Positions 7,117-14,807 of a DNA stretch of 35,011 bases are shown in pieces (position 1 is the stretch's first letter; every line of letters begins with the position of its first letter). The notes under the pieces are model-generated. The model made no database searches, was not told the DNA's origin, and saw only the letters and a program-made list of their open reading frames with translations. The DNA is from Pseudomonadota bacterium (lineage in GTDB: Bacteria > Pseudomonadota > Gammaproteobacteria > Steroidobacterales > Steroidobacteraceae): the NCBI GenBank assembly GCA_947459825.1, contig CANHFH010000015.1, positions 1 through 35,011 of the forward strand. The letters are read 5' to 3'. The translations under genes were made by a program, and so were the position numbers.

Positions 7117-9227
7117 CAGCGCACCCCCGGCGGCGCGTACTTCTCGACCCACTGGCGCACGGTGGCGTACCAGTGCAGCGAGTTCTGCGGCTTCAATATC
7201 CAGTGGTTCTCGTCCGGGTAGTAGACGAACTTCGAGGGCACGCCGCGCTTCTGCAGCGTGTTGAAGAGCTCGACGCCGTGGTTCACCGGCACGCGCAGGT
7301 CCTGCTGGCCGTGGATCACGAGCGTCGGCGTCACGAAGTTGCCGGCGGAGGTGTGCGGCGAATAGCGCGCGAACTCCTCGGGCCGCTCCCAGAACTCGAA
7401 GAAGCGGTCCTTCTCCGCGCCGAAGTCGGCGGCGATCTGCGTGTACTTGTTGTAGACCGCGGCGTGCGCCACCAGCGCCTTGAACGGATGCGCGCGGCCG
7501 AGCAGCGTCGCCGCGAGGAAGCCGCCGTAGCTCGCACCGGCCGCGACCATGCGCGACGCATCGGCCCAGGGCTGCGCGGCCACCCACTGCGCGGCGGCGA
7601 TGGTGTCCGCGTAGGGCTTGGTGATCCAGTCGGGGTTGATCGAGTCGGCGAAGGCCTGACCGAAGCCGCTCGAACCGTGGAAGTTGTGCCAGGTGACGAC
7701 ATAGCCCCAGCTGGCGAACACATGCGCGTTCCAACGCCATTGCGTCGCATCCTGGATGCCGTTGTGCGGACCGCCGTGCAGCAGCATCATCACCGGATAA
7801 CGCTTCGCCGGATCGAAGCCCGGCGGATGGATGACCCACATCTGGATCGGCGCGCCGCCGCTGCCCGTGTAGGTGACGCTGTCCACCTTGCCGAGCGACA
7901 CGCCGGCGAGCGCCGCGTCGTTGAAGTCGGTGAGGCGCGTCGCCGCACCGCTCGTGAGGTCGACGCGCACCAGCGTCGGCGGCTCGGAGAAGCTCTGCCG
8001 CAGCGCGACGGCGGCCGGCTTGGCGCCGCCACGCTCCGCCACCGCCAGCGAGCCGAAGCTCGGCGTCGTGGTCACCGCGCGCGGCTTGCCGGGCGCGGCG
8101 ATGTCGAAGCGCCAGATGCGGTTGACCGCCGCGTCGTCGATGGCGCTGAAGACGGACTTCGAATCCGGCCGCCAGACGAGCACGCCGGCCGAGCGGTCGA
8201 AGTTCCCCGACAGGTCACGCATCGCGCCCGTCGCACGGTCCACCAGCATCAGGCGCGCGCGGTCGGCGTAGAACGGCGGGATCCTCTGCGCGGTGTACGC
8301 GAGCCACTTGCCGTCGGGGCTGTAGGCGGGATCGTCGTCGTCGGCGCGGTTGCCCTCGGTCAGGTTGCGCGGCGGCTTGCAGCCGCAGGCGGCGATGGTG
8401 ATGACATCGTAGTTGGGCTCGATGCCGCTGCGGTCGACATCCGCGACGAACGCGACCTCGAGGCCGTCGGGCGAGATGTCGTAGGACGAGACGGAGTAGT
8501 CCCTCCTCGACAGCGACAGTCCCGAGAGCCGGGTGATCGCCTGCGGCTCACCGCCTTCGACCGCCACGGAGAAGAGATGGGGTTCGCGGTCGTCGAGGTA
8601 ACGGTCCCAATACGCGAGCGGCGCACGGTCCCAGCTGCGCGCGTTCATCTTGCTGTCGGCGCGCTCCTTCAGCCGCTTCGCCTGGTCCTTCCACTCGACG
8701 AGGTCGGTCCAGATCGGCGTGACGAAGGCGATACGCTTGCCGTCCGGGAACCACTTGATGGCGTTGGCGCCGGTCGGCACCTGCGTCAGGCGCCGCGCTT
8801 CGCCGCCATCGACGGGGATGATGTAGATCTGGGATTCTTTGTCTTCGCCGCGCTTCGAGAGGAAAGCGATGCTGCGGCCGTCCGGGCTGAAGGCGGGCGA
8901 GGTGTCGGCGGCCTTGTCGCTGGTGAGCGGACGCGCCGGCCCGCCGGCGACCGGCACCAGCCAGATGTCGGTGGCGCCGCGGTTCTCGGCGATGTCGAAG
9001 CGCGTCACGGTGACGGCCGCGGTGCTGCCGTCCGGCGAGATCGCGGTGTCGCCGAGGCGGGCGAGCGACCACATCTTCCCCGCCGAGAACGCGTCGGCCG
9101 GGTCCGCGGAGGCGGCCGCGGCAGTCGGGGCGGTCGGGGCGGTCGGGGCCGCCTCCTGTGCGGCGACGGACAGCGGCGCGGTGAGGGCGGCGAGGGCGGA
9201 CAGCAAAGCGGCGAGGGATCGTTTCAT
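7116..9227 (-). CDS. S9-family prolyl-oligopeptidase-like serine peptidase, secreted
   Basis: The protein has 703 residues. It starts with a Sec signal peptide (about 1-23, ending SVAAQ), followed by a beta-propeller made of repeated SPDG/FPDG blades (for example FSPDGRSIAF, YSPDGKWLAY). The C-terminal alpha/beta-hydrolase domain has nucleophile Ser566 in GASYGGF, Asp643 in GQQDLRVPV and His675 in DENHW. This architecture belongs to the S9 acylaminoacyl-peptidase/dipeptidyl-peptidase group, which cleaves short peptides; here it would act in the periplasm. The motif HGGPH forms the oxyanion region. A GGAG lies about 10 nt before the ATG. It is followed with a 1-nt overlap by the epimerase homologue and lies 48 bp downstream of slyX. 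Confidence 0.93.
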   Translation of the reverse strand: MKRSLAALLSALAALTAPLSVAAQEAAPTAPTAPTAAAASADPADAFSAGKMWSLARLGDTAISPDGSTAAVTVTRFDIAENRGATDIWLVPVAGGPARPLTSDKAADTSPAFSPDGRSIAFLSKRGEDKESQIYIIPVDGGEARRLTQVPTGANAIKWFPDGKRIAFVTPIWTDLVEWKDQAKRLKERADSKMNARSWDRAPLAYWDRYLDDREPHLFSVAVEGGEPQAITRLSGLSLSRRDYSVSSYDISPDGLEVAFVADVDRSGIEPNYDVITIAACGCKPPRNLTEGNRADDDDPAYSPDGKWLAYTAQRIPPFYADRARLMLVDRATGAMRDLSGNFDRSAGVLVWRPDSKSVFSAIDDAAVNRIWRFDIAAPGKPRAVTTTPSFGSLAVAERGGAKPAAVALRQSFSEPPTLVRVDLTSGAATRLTDFNDAALAGVSLGKVDSVTYTGSGGAPIQMWVIHPPGFDPAKRYPVMMLLHGGPHNGIQDATQWRWNAHVFASWGYVVTWHNFHGSSGFGQAFADSINPDWITKPYADTIAAAQWVAAQPWADASRMVAAGASYGGFLAATLLGRAHPFKALVAHAAVYNKYTQIAADFGAEKDRFFEFWERPEEFARYSPHTSAGNFVTPTLVIHGQQDLRVPVNHGVELFNTLQKRGVPSKFVYYPDENHWILKPQNSLHWYATVRQWVEKYAPPGVR

Positions 9228-9249
9228 CGGCAGGCTCCGGCAGGTCGTT

Positions 9250-9281
9250 CGTCGGTGGTCAATATTCGTCGGCGGTCAATA
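9250..9281. repeat. Two 15-bp direct repeats (14/15 identical) around the slyX stop codon
   Basis: CGTCGGTGGTCAATA (9250-9264) and CGTCGGCGGTCAATA (9267-9281) are separated by 2 nt, a period of 17. The second copy contains the last Tyr codon and stop codon of slyX on the reverse strand, and the first lies in the gap before the S9 peptidase. It looks like a local duplication of the slyX 3' end; no regulatory role is evident. Confidence 0.6.
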
Positions 9282-9479
9282 ATGGGGCGGCGGTTCGGGA
9301 TCCGTGCGGCTCGCCCCTGCAGCACCGCCTTCGACCTCGGCGAGCAGCTGCTGGTTGCGCTGCCGCAGACGGTCGATGTCGCGTTGTTGCCGGTAGAACT
9401 CCTCGGAGAGTTCCTGCACGGCCCGCTCCAGATGCGCGATGCGCATCTCGAGGGCTTCCAGGCGGGCGGGGTCGGTCAT
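9276..9479 (-). CDS. slyX: SlyX family protein
   Basis: The protein has 67 residues. It is an almost continuous coiled coil (about 5-50, rich in E, R, Q and L in heptads) ending in a proline-rich tail, PEPPPHY. The PPHY terminus and short coiled-coil form are the hallmark of SlyX proteins, which are common in proteobacteria and have no established biochemical role. The ATG at 9479 gives the usual family length, and a GGGA lies just upstream. It leads the reverse-strand run ahead of the S9 peptidase, 48 bp away, and is divergent from the NTF2-like gene. Confidence 0.85.
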   Translation of the reverse strand: MTDPARLEALEMRIAHLERAVQELSEEFYRQQRDIDRLRQRNQQLLAEVEGGAAGASRTDPEPPPHY

Positions 9480-9587
9480 GGTCCCGCAAGGCTAATCCAT
9501 AGGCCGGTCCGCGGCCACCCGTGGGTCTTCGGCGGTCGATGCTGGCCCAGGCGATGCGGCGGGATGCCCCCGCCCGGCGCGCTCGGG

Positions 9588-9593
9588 CATACT
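9588..9593 (+). promoter_or_regulatory. -10-like box (CATACT) placed for a leaderless NTF2-like mRNA
   Basis: CATACT matches the -10 consensus at four of six bases and ends 7 nt before the ATG at 9600, so transcription would begin at the start codon. There is no Shine-Dalgarno sequence and no clear -35 box. The rest of the 120-bp slyX/NTF2-like spacer (9480-9599) shows nothing else recognisable. Confidence 0.35.
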
Positions 9594-9599
9594 GAACCC

Positions 9600-10037
9600 A
9601 TGACAGGCAATCTCGGTGATGGTCGCATCGTGGTCGGCACCGCGCGCACGGAGCGCGCGGACGCGATCGATCTTGCGCGCAACTGGCTCGATGCCGTCTG
9701 GCGGCGCGACCTCGCCGCCGCCGCGGCCATGATGGCGCCGGGGGCCCGGGTCACGATCTCGGGCGGGCACCAGTTCGCCGCGCTGGAGGCCTTCGCGGCG
9801 TTCGCGGCGGAGCGCTACGCCGAGTTCCGCAAACAGGCCGACGCGTTCGAGGCCTGCGAGGCGGCCGGTGGCCTCGCCGTCTATGTGCGCGGCACGCTGT
9901 CCGGCACCTTCAAGGACGGCGCCCCGTTCAGCGCCGTGCGTTGGTGCGACCGCTTCCTCGTCGCCCAAGGACGCATCATCGACATCGAGACCTGGAGCGA
10001 CATCGCGGAGACCCGCGCAGGAGCCGCAGCGACATGA
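9600..10037 (+). CDS. SnoaL/NTF2-like fold protein
   Basis: The protein has 145 residues. Its pattern is that of SnoaL-like NTF2 proteins: an N-terminal helix with ARNWLDAVWRRDLAAAAAMMAPGARV, a central VYVRGTLSGTF strand region, and a final strand DRFLVAQGRIIDIETWSDI. Members of this fold are small cone-shaped hydrolases, isomerases or binding proteins, and the sequence alone does not say which. The ATG at 9600 is preceded by a -10-like hexamer rather than a ribosome-binding site. The stop overlaps the next ATG by 4 nt (ATGA), so it is the first gene of a three-gene operon with a nitrilase-like protein and an enoyl-reductase-like protein. Confidence 0.75.
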   Translation: MTGNLGDGRIVVGTARTERADAIDLARNWLDAVWRRDLAAAAAMMAPGARVTISGGHQFAALEAFAAFAAERYAEFRKQADAFEACEAAGGLAVYVRGTLSGTFKDGAPFSAVRWCDRFLVAQGRIIDIETWSDIAETRAGAAAT

Positions 10038-11080
10038 CCGAGAGACTCGACCGCTACGCCGCGCTCGCGTTGCAGGTGGACTGCGACGGCGTACATCCCG
10101 ACCGCGACCGTGAGAGCGCGGCGCAGAGGATGCAGGCTTCGTTGCTCCGCATCGGCGTGGCGTTGGAGGGCGCGCAGCGCTGGATCGGTCCGGACCTCAA
10201 GCTCGTGGTGCTGCCCGAGTACATCCTGTCCGGTCCGCCTTGGGGCGAGACCATCCCGGAGTGGGCGGCGAAGGGCGCGGTCGCGCCGGACGGACCTGAA
10301 TACGCGGCGCTGGCCGCGCTCGCGCAGCGCCACGGAGTGTTCCTCGCGGGCAACGGCTACGAGACCGACCGGCATTTCCCGGGGCTCTACTTCCAGTGCT
10401 GCTGGGTGTTCGGTCCGAACGGCGACCGGGTGCTGACCTATCGTCGCCTGATCTCGATCTTCGCGCCGACGCCGCACGATGTCTGGGACAAGTACCTCGA
10501 CATCTACGGCATCGAGGGCGTCTTCCCGGTGGCCGACACCGCCGTCGGCAAACTCGCCGCGATCGCCTCCGAGGAGATCCTCTACCCCGAGGTCGCGCGC
10601 GCGCACGCCGTCCGCGGCGCCGAGGTGTTCCTGCATTCGACCAGCGAGGTCGCCTCGACCTCTCTCACCATCAAGCAGATCGCGCGGCGCGCCCGCGCGC
10701 TCGAGAACATGGCCTATGTCGTGTCGGCCAACACCGCCGAGCTGCGCGGCATCTCCGTGCCCACCGACTCGAGCAACGGCTATTCCGACATCATCGACTG
10801 GCAGGGCGGGCAGATGGTCGTGGCGGGGCAGGGCAACTCCTCGGTCGCGAACGCCTACCTCGACATGGCGGGACTGCGCGCCGCGCGCCGCCGGCCGGCG
10901 ATGTCCAACATGCTCTCGCGCCAGGCGCTCGAGATGTTCGCCGAGACCTTCGCGACGGCCGATCTGCGGCGGCGCAACGGCCTGCTCAAGGGCGGCGAGG
11001 TGGTGATACCGGACCGCAGCTATTTCCGCGCGCGGCAGGCCGACGCGATCGCGCGGATGACGGAGCGCGGCATTCTTTGA
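10034..11080 (+). CDS. Nitrilase-superfamily homologue lacking the catalytic Cys and Lys
   Basis: The protein has 348 residues and the carbon-nitrogen hydrolase fold. The first catalytic residue is present (Glu62 in VVLPEYIL). In the family, Lys follows Y-R in the second motif; here it is Arg138 (TYRRLISIF). The nucleophile Cys six residues before the conserved PE is replaced by Ser179 (IASEEILYPEVAR). The remaining landmarks, the ARAHAVRGAEVFLH stretch and the ARALENMAYVVSAN stretch, are intact. It may therefore be a non-catalytic homologue, or an enzyme with altered chemistry. The C-terminus extends about 60 residues beyond the core. The start is fixed by ATGA overlap with the NTF2-like gene, and its stop overlaps the TTG start of the next gene. 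The substrate is unknown. Confidence 0.85.
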   Translation: MTERLDRYAALALQVDCDGVHPDRDRESAAQRMQASLLRIGVALEGAQRWIGPDLKLVVLPEYILSGPPWGETIPEWAAKGAVAPDGPEYAALAALAQRHGVFLAGNGYETDRHFPGLYFQCCWVFGPNGDRVLTYRRLISIFAPTPHDVWDKYLDIYGIEGVFPVADTAVGKLAAIASEEILYPEVARAHAVRGAEVFLHSTSEVASTSLTIKQIARRARALENMAYVVSANTAELRGISVPTDSSNGYSDIIDWQGGQMVVAGQGNSSVANAYLDMAGLRAARRRPAMSNMLSRQALEMFAETFATADLRRRNGLLKGGEVVIPDRSYFRARQADAIARMTERGIL

Positions 11081-12060
11081 GCCGCGCCGCGGTGCATGAG
11101 GCCTACGGCGCGCCGCGCGAGGTGCTGCGCGTCGTGGAGCAGGATCCCGGCGATCCCGCCGAGGGCGAGATCGTGGTGCGCATGGAGGCGGCCGCGATGC
11201 ACATCGCCGACCTGCGCACCATCGAGGGCGCAGCGACCTTCCGCAGACCGTTGCCGCGCACGCCGGGCTTCGAGGGCATCGGCCGCGTCGAGCGCGCGGG
11301 GCGCGATGCGGGCTTCGCGCCCGGCGACCGCGTGTTCCCGCCGCTCGGCAGCGGCACCTTCCGCGAGCGGCTGCGTTGCCGAGGCGCTGATTGCCTGCCC
11401 GCGCCCGAGGGCGACGCCGCGCAGCTCGCGCTGTTGACGGTCAACGGCCCGACGGCTGCGGTGCTGCTCGAGGATTTCGCGGCGCTGCAGCCGGGGGATT
11501 GGCTGGTCCAGAACGCGGCCAACTCCAGCTGCGGACGCTATCTGATCCGGCTCGCGCGTCTTGCGGGCGTGCGCACGGTCAACATCGTCCGGCGGCCGGA
11601 GATGGTGGACGAGCTGCTCGCGCTGGGCGGCGATGCGGTGCTGGTGGACGGACCCGACCTCGCGGCACAGGTGCGTGCGGCCACGGGCGGCGTCGCGCCG
11701 CGGATCGGCGTGGATGCGGTCGCGGGCGCGGCCACGCAGCGCATCGCCGAGTGCCTCGCGCCGGAGTCGCCGCTCGTGTGCTACGGCGCGATGGGCGGTG
11801 CGCCCTGCGAGATCGACTTCTATCTGATGTTCCGCGAGGGCATCGTGCTGCACGGGCTGAGCTTCGTGCGCCAGCTGCAGCGGCGGCGCCCCGACGAGGT
11901 ACGTGCGCTCTACACGAGGCTCGCGGGGCTCATGGCCGACGGCACGCTCGCGGCGCGGATCGCCGCGGTGTATCCGCTCGACCGCATCGTCGAGGCCTGC
12001 GAGCATGCAGCGCGCAGCGGCGCCGAGCGCGACGGCAAGGTGATCATCTCGCTGGTGTGA
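11077..12060 (+). CDS. MDR-family oxidoreductase, 2-enoyl thioester reductase-like
   Basis: The protein has 327 residues. It belongs to the zinc-free medium-chain dehydrogenase/reductase family. The PGFEGIGRV motif and the nucleotide-binding stretch GDWLVQNAANSSCGRYLI resemble mitochondrial-type trans-2-enoyl-CoA reductase (ETR/MECR) more than simple quinone reductases. NIVRRPEM, after the second Rossmann strand, is typical of NADPH-specific ETR proteins. The Tyr expected before the PGFEG segment in ETR enzymes is not evident (GAATFRRPLP). I chose TTG at 11077 because it overlaps the upstream stop as TTGA; GTG at 11092 is the alternative. The gene ends convergently, overlapping the MFS gene by 17 nt. 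The shared operon suggests it acts on the same unknown metabolite as its two partners. Confidence 0.8.
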   Translation: MSRAAVHEAYGAPREVLRVVEQDPGDPAEGEIVVRMEAAAMHIADLRTIEGAATFRRPLPRTPGFEGIGRVERAGRDAGFAPGDRVFPPLGSGTFRERLRCRGADCLPAPEGDAAQLALLTVNGPTAAVLLEDFAALQPGDWLVQNAANSSCGRYLIRLARLAGVRTVNIVRRPEMVDELLALGGDAVLVDGPDLAAQVRAATGGVAPRIGVDAVAGAATQRIAECLAPESPLVCYGAMGGAPCEIDFYLMFREGIVLHGLSFVRQLQRRRPDEVRALYTRLAGLMADGTLAARIAAVYPLDRIVEACEHAARSGAERDGKVIISLV

Positions 12061-13210
12061 CCTCGCCGCGCCGCAGCACCATCCAGGTCGTCAACAGCAG
12101 CAGCGGCAGCGTCGCGAGGTTGAGGGCGGTCCAGCCGATCGATTCGAGCGCGAAGCCCGCGAGCAGCGAGGCCACCGCTTGGCAACCGAACACCACGAGA
12201 TCGTTGAAGCCCTGCGCGCGGAACCGCTCGTCGGCCGAGTGCACCCCGGCGAGCACGGCGGTGGCGCCGACGAACAGCAGGTTCCAGCCGACGCCGAGCA
12301 GCACCAGCGCCACGATGTAGTGCGCGAACCCCTGCCCCACCGCCGCGACGATGCCGATGCAGGCGAAGTTGGCGGCGAGGCCCGCGAGCATCATGCCGCG
12401 GATGCCGAGACGGCCGGTGAGCCACGGCGTCGCGAGCGAGGGCAGGTACATGCCGAGCAGATGCGCGGTGATGACGCCCGCCGTCGCGTGGCCGTCGAAG
12501 CCGTCGTGCACATGCATGCTGATCGGCGTGGCGGTCATGATGAAGCTCATCACCGCGTAGGAGGCGAGCGCGCCGAGCAGGGCGAGACGGTAGTCGGCGA
12601 CGCGCAGCAGTGCGCGCACCGAGCGGCCCGCATCGCGGCGTTCCGCCGGCGTGGGCGTGCCGACCTGCAACCGGGCGAGCACCAGCGCCGCGCAGAGCAG
12701 CAACCCGGCGAGCACGACGAAGGACCCGGTGTACTCCGGCCAGCCGCCGAGGTGGCGCACGCGTTCGCCGAGTGCGGGGCCGAAGACCGCGGCGGCGAGC
12801 GTGCCGAGCATCACCGTCGCGACCGCCCGCGCGGCGTCGGCCTGCGGCACGGACTCCACGGCGGCGAAACGGAACTGCTGCACCACCGCGGCGTTCGCGC
12901 CGAACAGCAGACCGGTCAGGCAGAACGCGACGAAGCTGCCGCTCGCGACGGCGGCGGCGCAGGCGAGCGCGCCTGCCGCACCGAGCAATGCGCTGCCGAC
13001 GAACACCGGTCTGCGGCCGATGCGCTGCATCAGCAGCGCCGCCGGCAAGGACGCGGCCGCGACGCCGACGATGGAGAGCGACCACGGCAGCGTGGCGAGC
13101 GCGGGTGTCGGCGCGAGCCGCGCACCCACGATGCCGCCGAACGCGACGAGCGTGATGGTTCCGCAGGCCGCGAAAGCCTGCGCGATGGTGAGGATCCAGA
13201 CCTGGCGCAT
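12044..13210 (-). CDS. Major facilitator superfamily transporter
   Basis: The protein has 388 residues with about 12 hydrophobic segments in two six-helix halves. The cytoplasmic loop after helix 2 carries MQRIGRRPVFVGSALLG, the family motif A region, with a similar TGRLGIRGMMLAG in the second half. It is likely an exporter of a small molecule; the substrate is not evident. The ATG at 13210 is preceded by AGGAAG at a good distance, and longer upstream frames run into ilvA and are rejected. It is divergent from ilvA across only 38 bp, with a TATACT reverse-strand -10 overlapping the ilvA -10 region. It ends inside the 3' end of the MDR gene. Confidence 0.87.
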   Translation of the reverse strand: MRQVWILTIAQAFAACGTITLVAFGGIVGARLAPTPALATLPWSLSIVGVAAASLPAALLMQRIGRRPVFVGSALLGAAGALACAAAVASGSFVAFCLTGLLFGANAAVVQQFRFAAVESVPQADAARAVATVMLGTLAAAVFGPALGERVRHLGGWPEYTGSFVVLAGLLLCAALVLARLQVGTPTPAERRDAGRSVRALLRVADYRLALLGALASYAVMSFIMTATPISMHVHDGFDGHATAGVITAHLLGMYLPSLATPWLTGRLGIRGMMLAGLAANFACIGIVAAVGQGFAHYIVALVLLGVGWNLLFVGATAVLAGVHSADERFRAQGFNDLVVFGCQAVASLLAGFALESIGWTALNLATLPLLLLTTWMVLRRGEVTPAR

Positions 13211-13248
13211 GCTTCCTGCCCTGCTGCGCAGCAGTATATGCTGCACGG
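13211..13248. promoter_or_regulatory. Divergent MFS/ilvA promoter with a perfect 14-bp palindrome
   Basis: The 38-bp spacer contains the perfect palindrome CTGCTGCGCAGCAG (13221-13234). It is followed by overlapping -10-like boxes on opposite strands. TATACT reads on the reverse strand at 13238-13233, placed for the MFS gene with a leader of about 16 nt holding AGGAAG. TATATG/TATGCT reads on the forward strand at 13235-13242 and ends 7 nt before the ilvA ATG, implying a leaderless ilvA mRNA. The second half of the palindrome also pairs with CTGC beyond the -10 (GCAG-N6-CTGC). A regulator bound here would control both genes. No good -35 box is visible in either direction. Confidence 0.45.
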
Positions 13249-14778
13249 ATGAGCACGGGTCCCGCCGCCGAATACGTCGACCGCATCCTGCGCGCACGCG
13301 TCTACGAGGCGGCCATCGAGACGCCGCTCGAGGTCGCACCGCGCCTCTCGCGCCGCATCGGCAACACCGTGCTGCTCAAGCGCGAAGACCTGCAACCGGT
13401 CTTCTCCTTCAAGATCCGCGGCGCCTACAACAAGATCGCCAACCTCTCCGCGACCGCCGCCGCGCGCGGCGTGATCTGCGCCTCCGCCGGCAACCATGCG
13501 CAGGGTGTGGCGCTCGCCGCCGGGCGGCGCGGCATCCCGTCGGTCATCGTCATGCCGGTGACCACGCCGCGCATCAAGGTGCAGGCGGTGATCGACCTCG
13601 GCGGCGAGGCCGTGCTGCACGGGGACGACTACGACGCGGCCTGCGACCATGCGCTCGCGCTCGCCCGCGAGCGCGACATGGTGTTCGTCCATCCGTTCGA
13701 CGATCCGGATGTCATCGCAGGCCAGGGCACCATCGGCATGGAGATCGCGCGCCAGAGCGGCGGCGACCTCGATGCGGTGTTCGTGCCGGTGGGCGGCGGC
13801 GGCCTGATCGCCGGCATCGCGGCGTTCCTCAAGCACCTCTACCCGCGCATCCGCATCATCGGCGTCAACGCCGCGGATTCGACCGCGATGCGCGACTCGC
13901 TGCAGGCCGGCGAGCGCGTTGCGCTCGAACGGGTCGGCAGCTTCGCCGACGGCGTGGCGGTGCGGCGCGTGGGCGAGGAGACCTTCCGCCTCGTCCGCGA
14001 CCTCGTCGACGAGATGGTCTGCGTCGACACCGACGAGATCTGCGCCGGCATCCAGGACATCTTCGAGGACACACGCTGCGTGGTGGAGCCGTCCGGCGCG
14101 CTGGCGGTCGCCGCCATCAAGAAGTGGACCGCGCGCGAGGGCGCATCGGGCAAGCGTCTCGTCGCCATCAACTGCGGTGCGAACATGAACTTCGACCGCT
14201 TGCGCCATGTGGCCGAGCGCGCCGAGCTCGGCGAGCAGCGCGAGGCGTTGCTCGCGGTCGAGATCCCTGAGCGGCCGGGCAGCTTCCTCGCGCTGTGCCG
14301 TGCGCTCGGCATGCGTGCGGTCACCGAGTTCAACTACCGCTACGAGTCGGCGGCGCGCGCGCGGGTGTTCCTCGGCTTCGCGCTGGCGGCGGGTCGTGCG
14401 GACCGTGACGGCGTCGCTGCGGCGCTGCGCGAGGCGGGCTTCGGCGTCACCGACCTCACCGACAACGAGCTCGCCAAGCTGCATATCCGGTACATGGTCG
14501 GCGGTCGGCCCGCAGGGGTCCGCGAGGAGATGCTGCTGCGCTTCGAGTTCCCGGAGCGTCCCGGCGCGCTGCTGCGCTTCCTCGAGGCGGTCGGGTCGCG
14601 TTGGAACATCACGCTGTTCCACTACCGCAACCACGGGTCCGATGCCGGGCGCGTGGTGGCCGGCATCGTGGTGCCGCCGGAGACGCGCGAGGATTTCATG
14701 CTGCATCTCACGGCGCTGCAGTATCCGTGGGTCGACGAGACCGCGAATCCCGCCTATCGGCTGTTCCTCGCGGGCTGA
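13249..14778 (+). CDS. ilvA: Threonine ammonia-lyase (threonine dehydratase), biosynthetic
   Basis: The protein has 509 residues, nearly the length of the E. coli enzyme. It converts L-threonine to 2-oxobutanoate and ammonia, the first step of isoleucine synthesis, in the cytoplasm. The PLP domain (about 1-320) has the Schiff-base Lys55 in FSFKIRGAYNK, ASAGNHAQGV for phosphate and substrate contact, and the glycine loop VGGGGLIAG. The C-terminal regulatory part (about 325-509) holds two ACT-like modules, each opening with ER(P)G (IPERPGSFL, FPERPGALL), as in isoleucine-inhibited enzymes. No other ilv gene lies nearby. The ATG at 13249 has no ribosome-binding site but does have a -10-like box directly upstream. 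It is divergent from an MFS transporter. Confidence 0.95.
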   Translation: MSTGPAAEYVDRILRARVYEAAIETPLEVAPRLSRRIGNTVLLKREDLQPVFSFKIRGAYNKIANLSATAAARGVICASAGNHAQGVALAAGRRGIPSVIVMPVTTPRIKVQAVIDLGGEAVLHGDDYDAACDHALALARERDMVFVHPFDDPDVIAGQGTIGMEIARQSGGDLDAVFVPVGGGGLIAGIAAFLKHLYPRIRIIGVNAADSTAMRDSLQAGERVALERVGSFADGVAVRRVGEETFRLVRDLVDEMVCVDTDEICAGIQDIFEDTRCVVEPSGALAVAAIKKWTAREGASGKRLVAINCGANMNFDRLRHVAERAELGEQREALLAVEIPERPGSFLALCRALGMRAVTEFNYRYESAARARVFLGFALAAGRADRDGVAAALREAGFGVTDLTDNELAKLHIRYMVGGRPAGVREEMLLRFEFPERPGALLRFLEAVGSRWNITLFHYRNHGSDAGRVVAGIVVPPETREDFMLHLTALQYPWVDETANPAYRLFLAG

Positions 14779-14807
14779 CCGCACGCTCCGTCACGGATCC
14801 GGCCGCC

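Noticed and set aside
7173-9599. Forward-strand open frame running from about 7173 into the NTF2-like gene
   Set aside because: It is antisense to the S9 peptidase and slyX, which have clear families. Its translation there is Arg/Ala/Val-rich with no motif. Only the part from 9600 is a gene.
12179-13252. Forward-strand 357-codon open frame
   Set aside because: It is antisense to a clear MFS transporter, rich in R, H, E and A without motifs, and runs into the ilvA start.
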